A stretch of DNA of 64,000 nt from Hyphomicrobiaceae bacterium (GTDB taxonomy: Bacteria > Pseudomonadota > Alphaproteobacteria > Rhizobiales > Hyphomicrobiaceae), in contig JAWKWE010000007.1 in assembly GCA_041397645.1 (NCBI GenBank), positions 1 to 64,000 on the forward strand, written 5' to 3'. Position 1 is the stretch's first letter; every line of letters starts with the position of its first letter. Positions 8,713 to 16,878 of this stretch are shown here, in pieces. The position numbers and the translations under genes were made by a program. Under the pieces are notes generated by a model. That model was not told the origin of the DNA. It ran no database searches and saw only the letters and a list, made by a program, of their open reading frames with translations.

Positions 8713-8773
8713 CTCCTCTGTTGATTAAACATGCGCCGACCAACGGCACAGACATGCGAACATCGGAGGAAAT

Positions 8774-9817
8774 ATGAAGGCGGCCGTTCTGCACAGATAC
8801 GATGAAAAGCTGACGTCGCCTCGCTTCGTCGAGTTCGAGGACGTTCCAGATCCCAAGATCAAAAATCAAACGGACGTGATCGTGCGCATCGGCGGGGCCG
8901 GCGTGTGTCGCACCGATCTCCACATCGTCGAAGGCATTTGGCGCGACAAGGCTGCGGTGAACCTTCCCTACATCATGGGGCATGAGAACGCCGGCTGGGT
9001 CGAAGAAGTCGGCAAGGCCGTCAGCGGCGTTAAGGTCGGCGACCCGGTGATTTGTCACCCCCTGGTCACCAACGGCCACTGCCTTGCGTGCCGACGCGGC
9101 AACGACATGCACGCGGCAGACAGCGCCTTCCCTGGTATCAATGCCAATGGAGGTTATGCGGAGTATTTGCTCACCTCGGAACGATCTTTGATCAAGCTTC
9201 CAAAGAGCCTAGCTCCCAAGGAGGTTGCGCCCTACACCGACGCCGGCCTCACAGCCTACAGGGCTGCAAAGAAAGCCTCTCGGCATCTCTTGCCGGGCGA
9301 ATTCGTTGTCGTCTTGGGTGTCGGGGGCCTCGGGCACATCGGCATTCAAGTCCTCAAGGCGCTCTGCGCGGCAGAAGTCATCGCCGTCGACCGATCGGAA
9401 GCCTCGCTCGCACTCGCCAAGGAATGCGGGGCCGATCACCTCGTCAAGGCCAACGGCTTTGAAGTCGACACGGTCCTGCAGCTCACGCGCGGAAAAGGTG
9501 CCGAAGCAGTGATCGACTTTGTCGGGGAAGGCGAGGCCGTCGCCAACGGCATCGCCATGACCGCCAACGACGGCTACTACTACATCGTCGGATACGGCGG
9601 CCGCATCGACCTTCCGACCATCGACATGATTACCTCGGAAAAGACGATCGTCGGCAATCTTGTCGGCACGTATGCCGAGCTCACCGAGTTGATGGCATTG
9701 GCGGACAAGGGCCGGGTGAGCCTCAAAACCAAAGAATACAAACTCAGCGCCGCCAATGACGCGCTACATGATCTCCACACCGGCAAGATCCATGGTCGCG
9801 CGGTGCTCGTCCCATGA
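8774..9817 (+). CDS. adh: NAD-dependent medium-chain alcohol dehydrogenase
   Basis: A 347-residue MDR-family enzyme that likely oxidises the alcohol made by the monooxygenase (for example 2-propanol to acetone). Catalytic zinc ligands are Cys45 (GVCRTDLH) and His70-Glu71 (MGHENAGW). The nucleotide-binding loop is GVGGLGHIG near 178-186. The structural zinc lobe is incomplete: in the usual four-cysteine pattern only Cys103 and Cys106 remain (NGHCLACRRGNDMH), with Asn100 and Ala114 in the outer positions. It is the first gene after the sigma-54 promoter and has a GGAGG-type ribosome site. Comparable adh genes accompany propane monooxygenases in Gordonia and Rhodococcus. Substrate preference is inferred from context. 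Confidence 0.85.
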   Translation: MKAAVLHRYDEKLTSPRFVEFEDVPDPKIKNQTDVIVRIGGAGVCRTDLHIVEGIWRDKAAVNLPYIMGHENAGWVEEVGKAVSGVKVGDPVICHPLVTNGHCLACRRGNDMHAADSAFPGINANGGYAEYLLTSERSLIKLPKSLAPKEVAPYTDAGLTAYRAAKKASRHLLPGEFVVVLGVGGLGHIGIQVLKALCAAEVIAVDRSEASLALAKECGADHLVKANGFEVDTVLQLTRGKGAEAVIDFVGEGEAVANGIAMTANDGYYYIVGYGGRIDLPTIDMITSEKTIVGNLVGTYAELTELMALADKGRVSLKTKEYKLSAANDALHDLHTGKIHGRAVLVP

Positions 9818-9927
9818 TCCGCTCCGCGCACCTTGCCCGACCTCACCTGACCGAGCCGACCGAGCTTCGCGAGAAACTCTTAGCTCCTGCTTGGCGGCTT
9901 TGGATCGACTTAGCGAGGAGCGATGTC

Positions 9928-10248
9928 ATGCCTGATGGCCGCAGTCGCGAGCACATGCTTTCGCGCCACGAAATCGTGGTGGCAATCATCGAGGTCAATT
10001 CACAGCAGTTGCGCTGCGACAGCATTGCGGCGGGGCTCGACATCGAGCGGTTGTGTGCGGTGCGGGATCTCGAACATGACGGCAGCAATCCAGCGGCCCG
10101 CGAAGCGCTCGATGACATCGGGCGACGCACACAAGACAACGAAGAGAAGAAACGCAAATTGAACCTCGAACGCGAGTGGCTGCAGAAGTCGCTTGCGGAC
10201 TTCGATCAGACGACCCCCGCATCAATCGAGCCGACCAAGCGTCAATAG
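9928..10248 (+). CDS. Unrecognised small protein in the monooxygenase operon (106 aa)
   Basis: I do not recognise this gene. ATG 9928 is chosen because GAGGAG precedes it by seven bases. An in-frame ATG at 9814 overlaps the dehydrogenase stop (ATGA) and would add 38 residues of poor quality, yet allows translational coupling. The product is soluble and mixed alpha: HEIVVAIIEVNSQQLRCDSI, then a helix-forming AAGLDIERLCAVRDLE, then a highly charged C-terminal coil (NEEKKRKLNLEREWLQ). It has no membrane segment and two cysteines. It lies between adh and a gene for a Cys/His-tailed protein, ten bases before the latter, and is almost certainly cotranscribed with the monooxygenase. Confidence 0.6.
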   Translation: MPDGRSREHMLSRHEIVVAIIEVNSQQLRCDSIAAGLDIERLCAVRDLEHDGSNPAAREALDDIGRRTQDNEEKKRKLNLEREWLQKSLADFDQTTPASIEPTKRQ

Positions 10249-10257
10249 GAGGTAGTT

Positions 10258-10533
10258 ATGGGACTGCGGACTGAGGAAGCGAAATCTGGCGCGGCACGAC
10301 CTCCGGTACTTAGTGCCGAAGACGAGTCGAAGGACCGTTTCTTCCGAGAAATCGCGACGATTTCTGAGGCCATGATCGCGGCACACGGGCCCGATTTCGC
10401 CATGGGCGTGCTGATCTTGGGCGCCCGGTTCATTGCCGAAAACAAGTCGTTCTCGAAAGCGTCCGAAGGCTCGCAATGCTGCGGCAACGGATGCCACGAC
10501 CATTCACATCACCATCACGACCATAAGTCCTGA
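10258..10533 (+). CDS. Small protein with Cys/His-rich metal-binding tail (91 aa)
   Basis: ATG follows AGGAGG, so translation should be strong. The body is a short charged head, then a helical segment (IATISEAMIAAHGPDFAM) running into GVLILGARFIAENKSF. The last 20 residues form a dense metal-ligand tail: CCGNGC followed by HDHSHHHHDH, giving three Cys and seven His. Histidine-rich tails occur in metal chaperones such as HypB, SlyD and UreE. Sitting directly upstream of the diiron hydroxylase gene, the protein is a candidate for iron delivery to that enzyme, or for metal buffering. I know no named family for it; function is inferred from composition and position. Confidence 0.7.
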   Translation: MGLRTEEAKSGAARPPVLSAEDESKDRFFREIATISEAMIAAHGPDFAMGVLILGARFIAENKSFSKASEGSQCCGNGCHDHSHHHHDHKS

Positions 10534-10617
10534 CCCGAGAGGCGCGACGCCGTTTGGGTTGGAGAAGCCACGCAAAAAACAAAGCCGCTTTTACAGGTTG
10601 CTATCGAGGAGACAAAC

Positions 10618-12288
10618 ATGACCGCACCGCTGACATTGAACAAGATAACCGGGCAGAAGGGCATCGGCATTGCCGACGCCACAGCACGGATTGCCGATCT
10701 CGGCTGGACGCCAACCTACGTTCAGGAAGCAAAGACGTTCCCGACGGATTACAAGATTTCGAAGGTGCCGAAGGATCCGATGAAGCAAGTCCTGCGCTCC
10801 TATTTCCCAATGCAGGAGGAAAAAGACAATCGCGTGTACGGCGCCTTGGACGCCGCCCTGCGTGGCGACATGTTCCGCAACGTCGAGCCTCGCTGGGTCG
10901 AGTGGATGAAGTTGTTCCTCGCCATCATTCCGTTCCCGGAAATCTCAGCGGCGCGATCAATGGCGATGGTTGCCAGACTGGCGCCCGGCGAAGAACTGCG
11001 CACCGGGTTTACCATGCAGATGGTTGACGAGTTCCGCCACTCCACGATTCAGATGAACCTGAAAAAGTGGTACATGGAGAACTACATCGATCCAGCAGGC
11101 TTCGACATCACCGAAGCGGCGTTTGGCAAATGCTACGCCACCACCATCGGCCGGCAGTTCGGCGAGGGATTCCTCACCGGCGATGCGATTACCGCTGCCA
11201 ATATTTATCTCACTGTGGTCGCCGAAACGGCCTTCACAAACACGCTGTTTGTAGCCATGCCCTCCGAAGCGGCGCGCAACGGCGACTACGCTTTGCCGAC
11301 CGTCTTTCTCTCGGTGCAGTCGGATGAATCACGTCACATCGGCAACGGGCACTCGCTTCTGATGTCGCTCATCAACGATCCCTCCAATCATCAGCTGCTG
11401 GAACGCGACCTCAAGTACGCATTCTGGCAGAACCATGCGATCGTCGACGCCGCGATCGGCACGTTTATCGAGTACGGCACGACAAATCGCGACAAGAACA
11501 AAGAATCGTACGTCGAACTCTGGCATCGCTGGATCTACGAGGACTACTACCGCACCTATATGCTGCCCCTCGAAAAGTATGGCATCAAGATCCACCATGA
11601 CGACGTTTCCGCCGCTTGGGATCGTCTCGTGAAGAAGAACTACGTGCACAAGATCGCCCAGTTCTTCTCGGTCGGTTGGCCGGTGAATTTCTGGCGCATC
11701 GAAGCGCAGACTGAGAAGGACTTCGAGTGGTTCGAGAAGAAATATCCGGGCTGGTATGCGGAGTTTGGCGACTACTGGAAGTGGTATGGGAAGAAGAGTG
11801 TGCCGGGCCAGACGAACATGCTGTTCGACGCCGAGAACGGCTACGCCTATCCGCATCGTTGCTGGAGCTGCATGTGCCCGTGCGTAATCCGGGAGGACTT
11901 CTGCGTCGGTGAAGTTGACGGGCAGCTCTACACGTACTGCTCAGAGCAATGCAAATGGACACATCAGGTTGCCTTCCAGGCCGAATACGAAGGCCGCGCA
12001 ACGCCCGCGATGGGTCGTTTCAAGGGCCGGCGCATCTGGGAAGAGTGCTACCACGGCTGGGACCTAGCGGACTGCATAAAGGATTTGGGCTTCGTGCGAT
12101 CCGACGGCAAGACGATCGTGGCGCAGCCTCACCTACGCTTCGAGCCCAAGGACCAGTGGACCCTGGATCACGTAAAGGGTCACACAATCCAAAGCCCGCT
12201 GACACTCATCCGCCAGATGAGCCCGGCTGACCGGGACAAACACGTCGCTTCGTATCGTGAGGGCTTCAAGATTAGGGCGTTTGCCTGA
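10618..12288 (+). CDS. mimA: Diiron monooxygenase hydroxylase, large subunit (group 5 SDIMO)
   Basis: The catalytic subunit of a soluble diiron monooxygenase, 556 aa, of the propane/phenol-oxidising group 5 (MimA/PrmA). The six iron ligands can all be placed: Glu108 (PFPEIS), Glu138 and His141 (DEFRHS), Glu203 (VAETAF), Glu237 and His240 (DESRHIG). The C-terminal 150 residues include a Cys-rich segment (RCWSCMCPCVIREDFC and CSEQCKW) usual in this group. It inserts one oxygen atom from O2 into small alkanes, ketones or phenols, with electrons from the reductase encoded next. GAGGAG lies seven bases before ATG. Propane, acetone, methyl ethyl ketone or phenol are all candidate substrates; the sequence does not decide among them. 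Confidence 0.93.
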   Translation: MTAPLTLNKITGQKGIGIADATARIADLGWTPTYVQEAKTFPTDYKISKVPKDPMKQVLRSYFPMQEEKDNRVYGALDAALRGDMFRNVEPRWVEWMKLFLAIIPFPEISAARSMAMVARLAPGEELRTGFTMQMVDEFRHSTIQMNLKKWYMENYIDPAGFDITEAAFGKCYATTIGRQFGEGFLTGDAITAANIYLTVVAETAFTNTLFVAMPSEAARNGDYALPTVFLSVQSDESRHIGNGHSLLMSLINDPSNHQLLERDLKYAFWQNHAIVDAAIGTFIEYGTTNRDKNKESYVELWHRWIYEDYYRTYMLPLEKYGIKIHHDDVSAAWDRLVKKNYVHKIAQFFSVGWPVNFWRIEAQTEKDFEWFEKKYPGWYAEFGDYWKWYGKKSVPGQTNMLFDAENGYAYPHRCWSCMCPCVIREDFCVGEVDGQLYTYCSEQCKWTHQVAFQAEYEGRATPAMGRFKGRRIWEECYHGWDLADCIKDLGFVRSDGKTIVAQPHLRFEPKDQWTLDHVKGHTIQSPLTLIRQMSPADRDKHVASYREGFKIRAFA

Positions 12289-12300
12289 TCTTGCCACGCC

Positions 12301-12331
12301 GGGCAGGAGGCCGTCGACTGGTCTCCTGCCC
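12301..12331 (+). promoter_or_regulatory. Intercistronic hairpin between hydroxylase and reductase genes
   Basis: GGGCAGGAG at 12301-12309 pairs perfectly with CTCCTGCCC at 12323-12331 across a 13-base loop. No T-run follows, so it is unlikely to be a full terminator. It could protect the upstream mRNA from 3' exonucleases and help make more hydroxylase than reductase. Confidence 0.6.
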
Positions 12332-12369
12332 AACCTCAACCCATCAATCCGCCCACTCGGGGAACATGA

Positions 12370-13413
12370 ATGACGGATAACGCGGTACACACCGTCCGGC
12401 TGGAGCCTGTCGGCATAGAATTGGACGTTGAGGAAGGGGAAACGGTGCTTGATGCTGCCTTCCGCCAGGGCGTCGCGCTCCCTCATGGGTGCAAGGAAGG
12501 CCAGTGCTCGAGTTGTAAATCCAAACTTCTCGAGGGCGATGTCGAATTACTCAAGTACTCGACGTTCGCGCTGCCGGAATACGAAAGCGAAACCGGTCAT
12601 ATCCTTTTGTGCCGTACACAAGCCTTTAGCGATCTGACAATCGAGTTGCTCAATTACGACGAAGAAATTCTAAGCAAAGCAATTCCCGCAAAATCCTTCG
12701 CCGGCGAGATTGTCGACATCGAAACACTGACACACGACATTCGGCGGCTGACGATCGAATTACAAAGCCCGATGAAGTTCTGGGCGGGGCAATACGTCGA
12801 TCTCACGATACCGGGTCATGGCGTGACGCGCGCCTATTCGATGGCAAACGCACCGAGCGAGCCTAATCGCCTTCAGTTCATCATCAAGAAGTATGCGAAC
12901 GGCGCCTTTTCTTCGCTCCTTGACGATGGATTGCCGGCGGGAACCAACATCGTCGCGAAGGGACCTTATGGAAGCTGCTTCAGGCGCGAGAACCGTCGCG
13001 GGCCGATGATCCTGGTCGGAGGCGGCTCGGGCATGTCGCCCCTTTGGTCCATACTCAACGATCACGTCGAAAGTGGCGAAGAGCGCCCCATACGCTTCTT
13101 CTATGGCGCGCGAACGCCAGAGGATCTCATTCTGGTCGATGAAATCGCCGGCATCGGTTCCAAGCTCAGCGATTTCAAGTTCATACCCGCCCTGTCCGAT
13201 GCCGGTGCGAACGGTGCCTGGATGGGAGAGCGCGGTTTTATCCACGAAACCGTGATGCGAACCCTCAAGACGGAAGCGTTCGATGGCAGCACCATCGACG
13301 CCTACTCCTGCGGCCCCCCACCCATGATCGACGCCGTGATTCCCGTTCTGCAAGACGCCGGTGTCGAGCCTTCGCACATTCACTTCGACAAATTCACACA
13401 ACCAAGCACATGA
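12370..13413 (+). CDS. mimB: Diiron monooxygenase reductase
   Basis: A 347-residue electron-transfer flavoprotein passing electrons from NAD(P)H to the hydroxylase. The N-terminal plant-type [2Fe-2S] ferredoxin domain has ligands Cys41, Cys46, Cys49 and Cys81. The FAD domain carries RAYSMAN (154-160), and the pyridine nucleotide domain carries GGGSGMSP (217-224) and a C-terminal YSCGPPPMIDA. Domain order and length match MimB/PrmB reductases. It follows the large hydroxylase subunit by 80 bases, which include the hairpin at 12301-12331, and precedes the small subunit, the order typical of group 5 systems. Confidence 0.93.
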   Translation: MTDNAVHTVRLEPVGIELDVEEGETVLDAAFRQGVALPHGCKEGQCSSCKSKLLEGDVELLKYSTFALPEYESETGHILLCRTQAFSDLTIELLNYDEEILSKAIPAKSFAGEIVDIETLTHDIRRLTIELQSPMKFWAGQYVDLTIPGHGVTRAYSMANAPSEPNRLQFIIKKYANGAFSSLLDDGLPAGTNIVAKGPYGSCFRRENRRGPMILVGGGSGMSPLWSILNDHVESGEERPIRFFYGARTPEDLILVDEIAGIGSKLSDFKFIPALSDAGANGAWMGERGFIHETVMRTLKTEAFDGSTIDAYSCGPPPMIDAVIPVLQDAGVEPSHIHFDKFTQPST

Positions 13414-13466
13414 CCTGACGGCGCATAAGCGCACCAATCAACTCAAAAATAGCCTGGGAGGAGTCA

Positions 13467-14543
13467 ATGACCGCTCAAACCACACAAACACAAAAGTCCG
13501 GCGCGGCCGGCGCTGCAACGTTCCCTGGATCCGACAGCCGCAAGTTCAACTATTTCGAGCCCAAGGGCCGCAAGGCGACCCACTACGAGGACGTGACGCT
13601 CGACGTGCAGCCCGACCCGGAACGTTACCTGCTGCAAGACTGGATTATCCATTTCCCAAACGGCGAGACGACCTACACCAAAAGTTGGACGCAGGCGAAA
13701 AGCTCCAACTGGCACAAGTTCCGTGCGGTCGACCAGGAGTGGGAGCGCACGCATTACCAGCGCCAGTCGACCATCTGCGGTGCGGTTCAGAGCGTCATAG
13801 AGAACGGGCGCAAGTCGGGCGCCGTATCTCGCTTCGATCCCGCATGGCTCAAAATTCTTCAAGTTCAACTCGGTGCTTATAAGCATGCCGAATTCGGTCT
13901 TGGCACATCGCTGATGCAGGCGCAGCGCTATGGCTACACACAGATGATCAACAGTGCTGTGTTGACCAACTCGTCCTACAAGCTGCGTTTCGCGCAGGAT
14001 CTGACCCTCTATCTGAGCGAAATCGCTCTCGACGTGCCAGGCTTTGATGTGAATGCCGGAAAGAAACATTGGCTTGAGGATCCGATCTGGCAGGGTACCC
14101 GCCGTGCCGTCGAAACCATCATGGGGTCGCAAGATTATCTGGAACAGTATCTCGCAACCAATCTTGCCTTCGAGCCAATGATTGGAGAGCTCTTCCGTTC
14201 AGGATTTGTGATGCAGGTAGCGGCTTCGCAAGGAGATTTCATTACGCCGAGTGTCGTGTCTGCCGCGGAGGCCGACTATGAACGCAATCTCGCCAACACC
14301 GTTGAACTGATCCACACGCTGGTCACGGATGCGGAATTTGCTGCCCACAACCGGCAGCTTCTGAGCCAATGGCTGGACAAGCACGTCACTCTCGCCGCCG
14401 AAGCGGCCCAGCTGCTTCAGCCGATCTGGTCGCAGCCAAGGGTCAAGGTGGCTTCGTTCTCCGATGCCTACGAGTTGGCCAAGAGTCGGATCAAAACAAT
14501 CTGCTCACAGACGGAACTCACCGTGCCGGCGGCGGTCGCCTGA
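13467..14543 (+). CDS. mimC: Diiron monooxygenase hydroxylase, small (beta) subunit
   Basis: A 358-residue structural subunit of the hydroxylase. It shares the four-helix ferritin-like fold with the large subunit but lacks the E-x-x-H iron ligand pairs. Family features visible are GRKATHYEDVTLDVQPDPER near the start, DQEWERTHYQRQSTICGAV in the middle and an Ala/Glu-rich C-terminal third. GGAGG stands before the ATG. It assembles with MimA, most likely as alpha2beta2, and its location between reductase and coupling protein genes matches other mim/prm clusters. Confidence 0.92.
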   Translation: MTAQTTQTQKSGAAGAATFPGSDSRKFNYFEPKGRKATHYEDVTLDVQPDPERYLLQDWIIHFPNGETTYTKSWTQAKSSNWHKFRAVDQEWERTHYQRQSTICGAVQSVIENGRKSGAVSRFDPAWLKILQVQLGAYKHAEFGLGTSLMQAQRYGYTQMINSAVLTNSSYKLRFAQDLTLYLSEIALDVPGFDVNAGKKHWLEDPIWQGTRRAVETIMGSQDYLEQYLATNLAFEPMIGELFRSGFVMQVAASQGDFITPSVVSAAEADYERNLANTVELIHTLVTDAEFAAHNRQLLSQWLDKHVTLAAEAAQLLQPIWSQPRVKVASFSDAYELAKSRIKTICSQTELTVPAAVA

Positions 14544-14595
14544 CCGCGCGGTCCCAGCCAGGCCAATCACACCCAATGCAAAAGGACAGGACGTC

Positions 14596-14952
14596 ATGAC
14601 TAACGAACACGCCAATATCTTCAAGTCGATGAAAGACATCCGTTTCGAAGACACGGTCTCGCACCAGTGCGGCGTGACCATGAATGACAGCGTCGAGGCG
14701 CGCGCCATCGCTGAAGTGATGGAGCAGAAACCCGGCATCGTCGTCACCTATCTTCCCGCCATGATCCGTGTCGACGGGGAAGGGAAGATAACGTTCATGA
14801 TGGACGAGATCAGCGAGGCCCTGGGACGCCCCATGACACCGCATCTGTTCGAAATCTCCACCTCCACGCACTACGGCCGGATGGTGATGATCGACGAGAA
14901 CAACGTCACGCTGTTCGGCGATATGAACGAGGCGATGCAATACATCACTTGA
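14596..14952 (+). CDS. mimD: Diiron monooxygenase coupling (effector) protein
   Basis: A 118-residue cofactorless protein of the MmoB/DmpM family that binds the hydroxylase and tunes access of substrate and oxygen to the diiron site. The family core is visible: VSHQCGVTMNDSVEARAIAE, then GIVVTYLPAMIRVDGEGKI, a mixed alpha/beta fold without cofactor ligands. The ATG at 14596 is chosen; the frame is open further upstream but that part overlaps the small-subunit gene and lacks conservation. The gene completes the minimal four-component monooxygenase. Confidence 0.92.
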   Translation: MTNEHANIFKSMKDIRFEDTVSHQCGVTMNDSVEARAIAEVMEQKPGIVVTYLPAMIRVDGEGKITFMMDEISEALGRPMTPHLFEISTSTHYGRMVMIDENNVTLFGDMNEAMQYIT

Positions 14953-15040
14953 TTAGACGCAAAATGAAACCGCAACTGATAGTCCGTTTGCGCGGCGGCC
15001 CCGACAAAGCGCAATCGAGCCCTGGGACGAGGAACGCGAT

Positions 15041-16057
15041 ATGTACAAAACAAAGTGCGGCGAAGAGATCTTCGTGATCGATGGCCACACCCATTTTTGG
15101 GACGGCAGCCCCGCAAATCACAAGAACGTCCATGGTAAGCAGTTCATAGACTGCTTCTACGCTTATCACTCAGGACTCAGCCCAAAAGAAGAAGTTTGGC
15201 CAAAGGAGAAGTTCGAGAAATACGACGCACAAACCATGCACGATGATCTCTTTGTGCACGGCTACGACGACATGGCCATCCTGCAGCCGACGTACCTCGG
15301 CGACTTTTACAAGGAGGGCTTCAACACGACCGAGCGCAACGCGATCTTGAAGGATCGCTATCCCGATCGCTTCATTCTCAACGGTGCATTCGATCCGCGC
15401 GACGGGACCAAGGGGCTGGAACATCTCCACGCGCTCGTCGAAAAGCACAAGATCCAGGGTGTCAAGCTCTACACCGCGGAGTGGAAAGGCGATTCAAAAG
15501 GCTACAAGCTGACGGACAAGGACAGCTACCGGTTCCTCGAGGAAGCTCAGAAGCTCGGCGTGAAGAACATCCATGTCCACAAAGGCCCGACGATCATCCC
15601 GCTCAATCGCGATGCGTTCGATGTTGCCGACATCGACGATGTGGCAACATCCTTTCAGGGCTTGAATTTCATCGTCGAACATTGCGGTCTTCCACGTCTC
15701 GATGACTTCTGCTGGATCGCAACCCAGGAAACGAACGTCTATGGCGGGCTTGCGGTTGCCATTCCATTCATCCATAGCCGCCCAGGTTATTTCGCTCATG
15801 TCATTTCCGAGCTTCTATTCTGGCTCGGCGAAGACAAACTTCTGTTCGGCAGCGATTACGGAATCTGGACGCCGAAGTGGATAATCGACAAGTTCATGGC
15901 CTTCGAGCTGCCTGACGACGTCGCTAAGGAAACCGGGGTTTCGCTGTCAATGGAAGCGAAAAAGAAGATCCTCGGGCTCAATGCCGCCCGCCTTTACAAC
16001 ATCGACATCGAGGCCCAAAAGCGCAAACTTGGTATCGCGAATAAGGTGGCGGCATAA
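15041..16057 (+). CDS. Amidohydrolase-family metalloenzyme in the monooxygenase operon
   Basis: A 338-residue amidohydrolase_2 (TIM barrel) protein. The metal-binding H-x-H is His16-x-His18 in DGHTHFWD; further candidate ligands are in IHVHKGP, IVEHCGLPR and the Asp of FGSDYGIW. Closely placed homologues occur in mycobacterial mim and other propane monooxygenase clusters, but their reaction is not established; family members include decarboxylases and hydrolases. It overlaps the next gene by one base (TAATG), a sign of translational coupling with the MIP18-like protein. A role either in product breakdown or in enzyme maturation is possible. Confidence 0.85.
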   Translation: MYKTKCGEEIFVIDGHTHFWDGSPANHKNVHGKQFIDCFYAYHSGLSPKEEVWPKEKFEKYDAQTMHDDLFVHGYDDMAILQPTYLGDFYKEGFNTTERNAILKDRYPDRFILNGAFDPRDGTKGLEHLHALVEKHKIQGVKLYTAEWKGDSKGYKLTDKDSYRFLEEAQKLGVKNIHVHKGPTIIPLNRDAFDVADIDDVATSFQGLNFIVEHCGLPRLDDFCWIATQETNVYGGLAVAIPFIHSRPGYFAHVISELLFWLGEDKLLFGSDYGIWTPKWIIDKFMAFELPDDVAKETGVSLSMEAKKKILGLNAARLYNIDIEAQKRKLGIANKVAA

Positions 16058-16848
16058 TGGAGGATGTTGAGTCCGGGTCGGCTACGGCGCAAGTATCCAA
16101 TCGGCTAGACGACGTCTGGGAAAAGCTTAGCAGCGTCGTGGATCCGGAGCTGGACGAGCCTGTGACCGACATGAAGTTCATTAGCAGCGTCGATGTGGAC
16201 GACGAACATGTCGTCCATGTCGGCTTCCGTCTGCCCACCTATTGGTGCGCGGCGAACTTCGCGTTCATGATGGCCGAGGATATGCGTTCGGCCATCATGG
16301 CGCTCCCGTGGGTCAAGGAAGCACGCATCGTTCTCGCCGATCACATGTATGCCGATAAGATCAACACCGGCATTTCGCAAGGCCACTCGTTTGCGGAAAC
16401 TTTCGGCAGCGAAGCGAACGGTAATCTGGAAGAGGTGCGGCATACCTTCCTGGTGAAGGCGTACCAGCGCCGCCAGGAAGCGCTAATGCAGCATCTTTTG
16501 AAAATCGGGTTGCCGGTCTCGTGCGTGGCTTCCATGTCCATGCGTGAGCTGACCGACATTCGTCTCAAATCTGAGGGACGCACTCTCGTTAATCGCTATA
16601 TCGAGAGACGCGACGTCGTCGGGTCATTCGACGATTGTTCGAAGGCGTTTCTGACCGCGGACGGACAAGAGATTGATCCCGATAGTATGATCGCCTATCT
16701 GGGCGCGCTTCGTCGCGTCAAAGCCAACGCTGAGTTCAATGGTGCCCTGTGCCGTGGACTTCTCGCGGTGCGCTTCGACATGGAAACCCCTCTCTCGGCG
16801 CGCAAACCACATTGCGACGCATCCAAGTCGGCTTCGGCCGAACCATAA
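16057..16848 (+). CDS. MIP18/DUF59-family protein (iron-sulfur or diiron assembly factor)
   Basis: A 263-residue protein with an N-terminal MIP18/DUF59 domain: VVDPELDEPVTDMKFI followed by a candidate metal-handling YWCAANFAF. MIP18 proteins (SufT, PaaD) support Fe-S protein maturation, and PaaD accompanies a diiron-type oxygenase. Here the domain is extended by about 150 C-terminal residues (after KAYQRRQEALMQHL) that I do not recognise, which is longer than SufT or PaaD. Its start overlaps the amidohydrolase stop, and the chaperonin gene follows after 30 bases. A dedicated role in loading iron into the hydroxylase is an inference from domain and position. Confidence 0.8.
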   Translation: MEDVESGSATAQVSNRLDDVWEKLSSVVDPELDEPVTDMKFISSVDVDDEHVVHVGFRLPTYWCAANFAFMMAEDMRSAIMALPWVKEARIVLADHMYADKINTGISQGHSFAETFGSEANGNLEEVRHTFLVKAYQRRQEALMQHLLKIGLPVSCVASMSMRELTDIRLKSEGRTLVNRYIERRDVVGSFDDCSKAFLTADGQEIDPDSMIAYLGALRRVKANAEFNGALCRGLLAVRFDMETPLSARKPHCDASKSASAEP

Positions 16849-16878
16849 CAAGAAAGAGATACTTGGGAAGGAATAGCC

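Noticed and set aside
10618..14952. Soluble methane monooxygenase or toluene/alkene monooxygenase
   Set aside because: Gene order (large hydroxylase, reductase, small hydroxylase, coupling protein), a fused ferredoxin-reductase, two hydroxylase subunits and the accessory chaperonin fit group 5 mim/prm systems, not mmoXYBZDC or tmo/tbu clusters.
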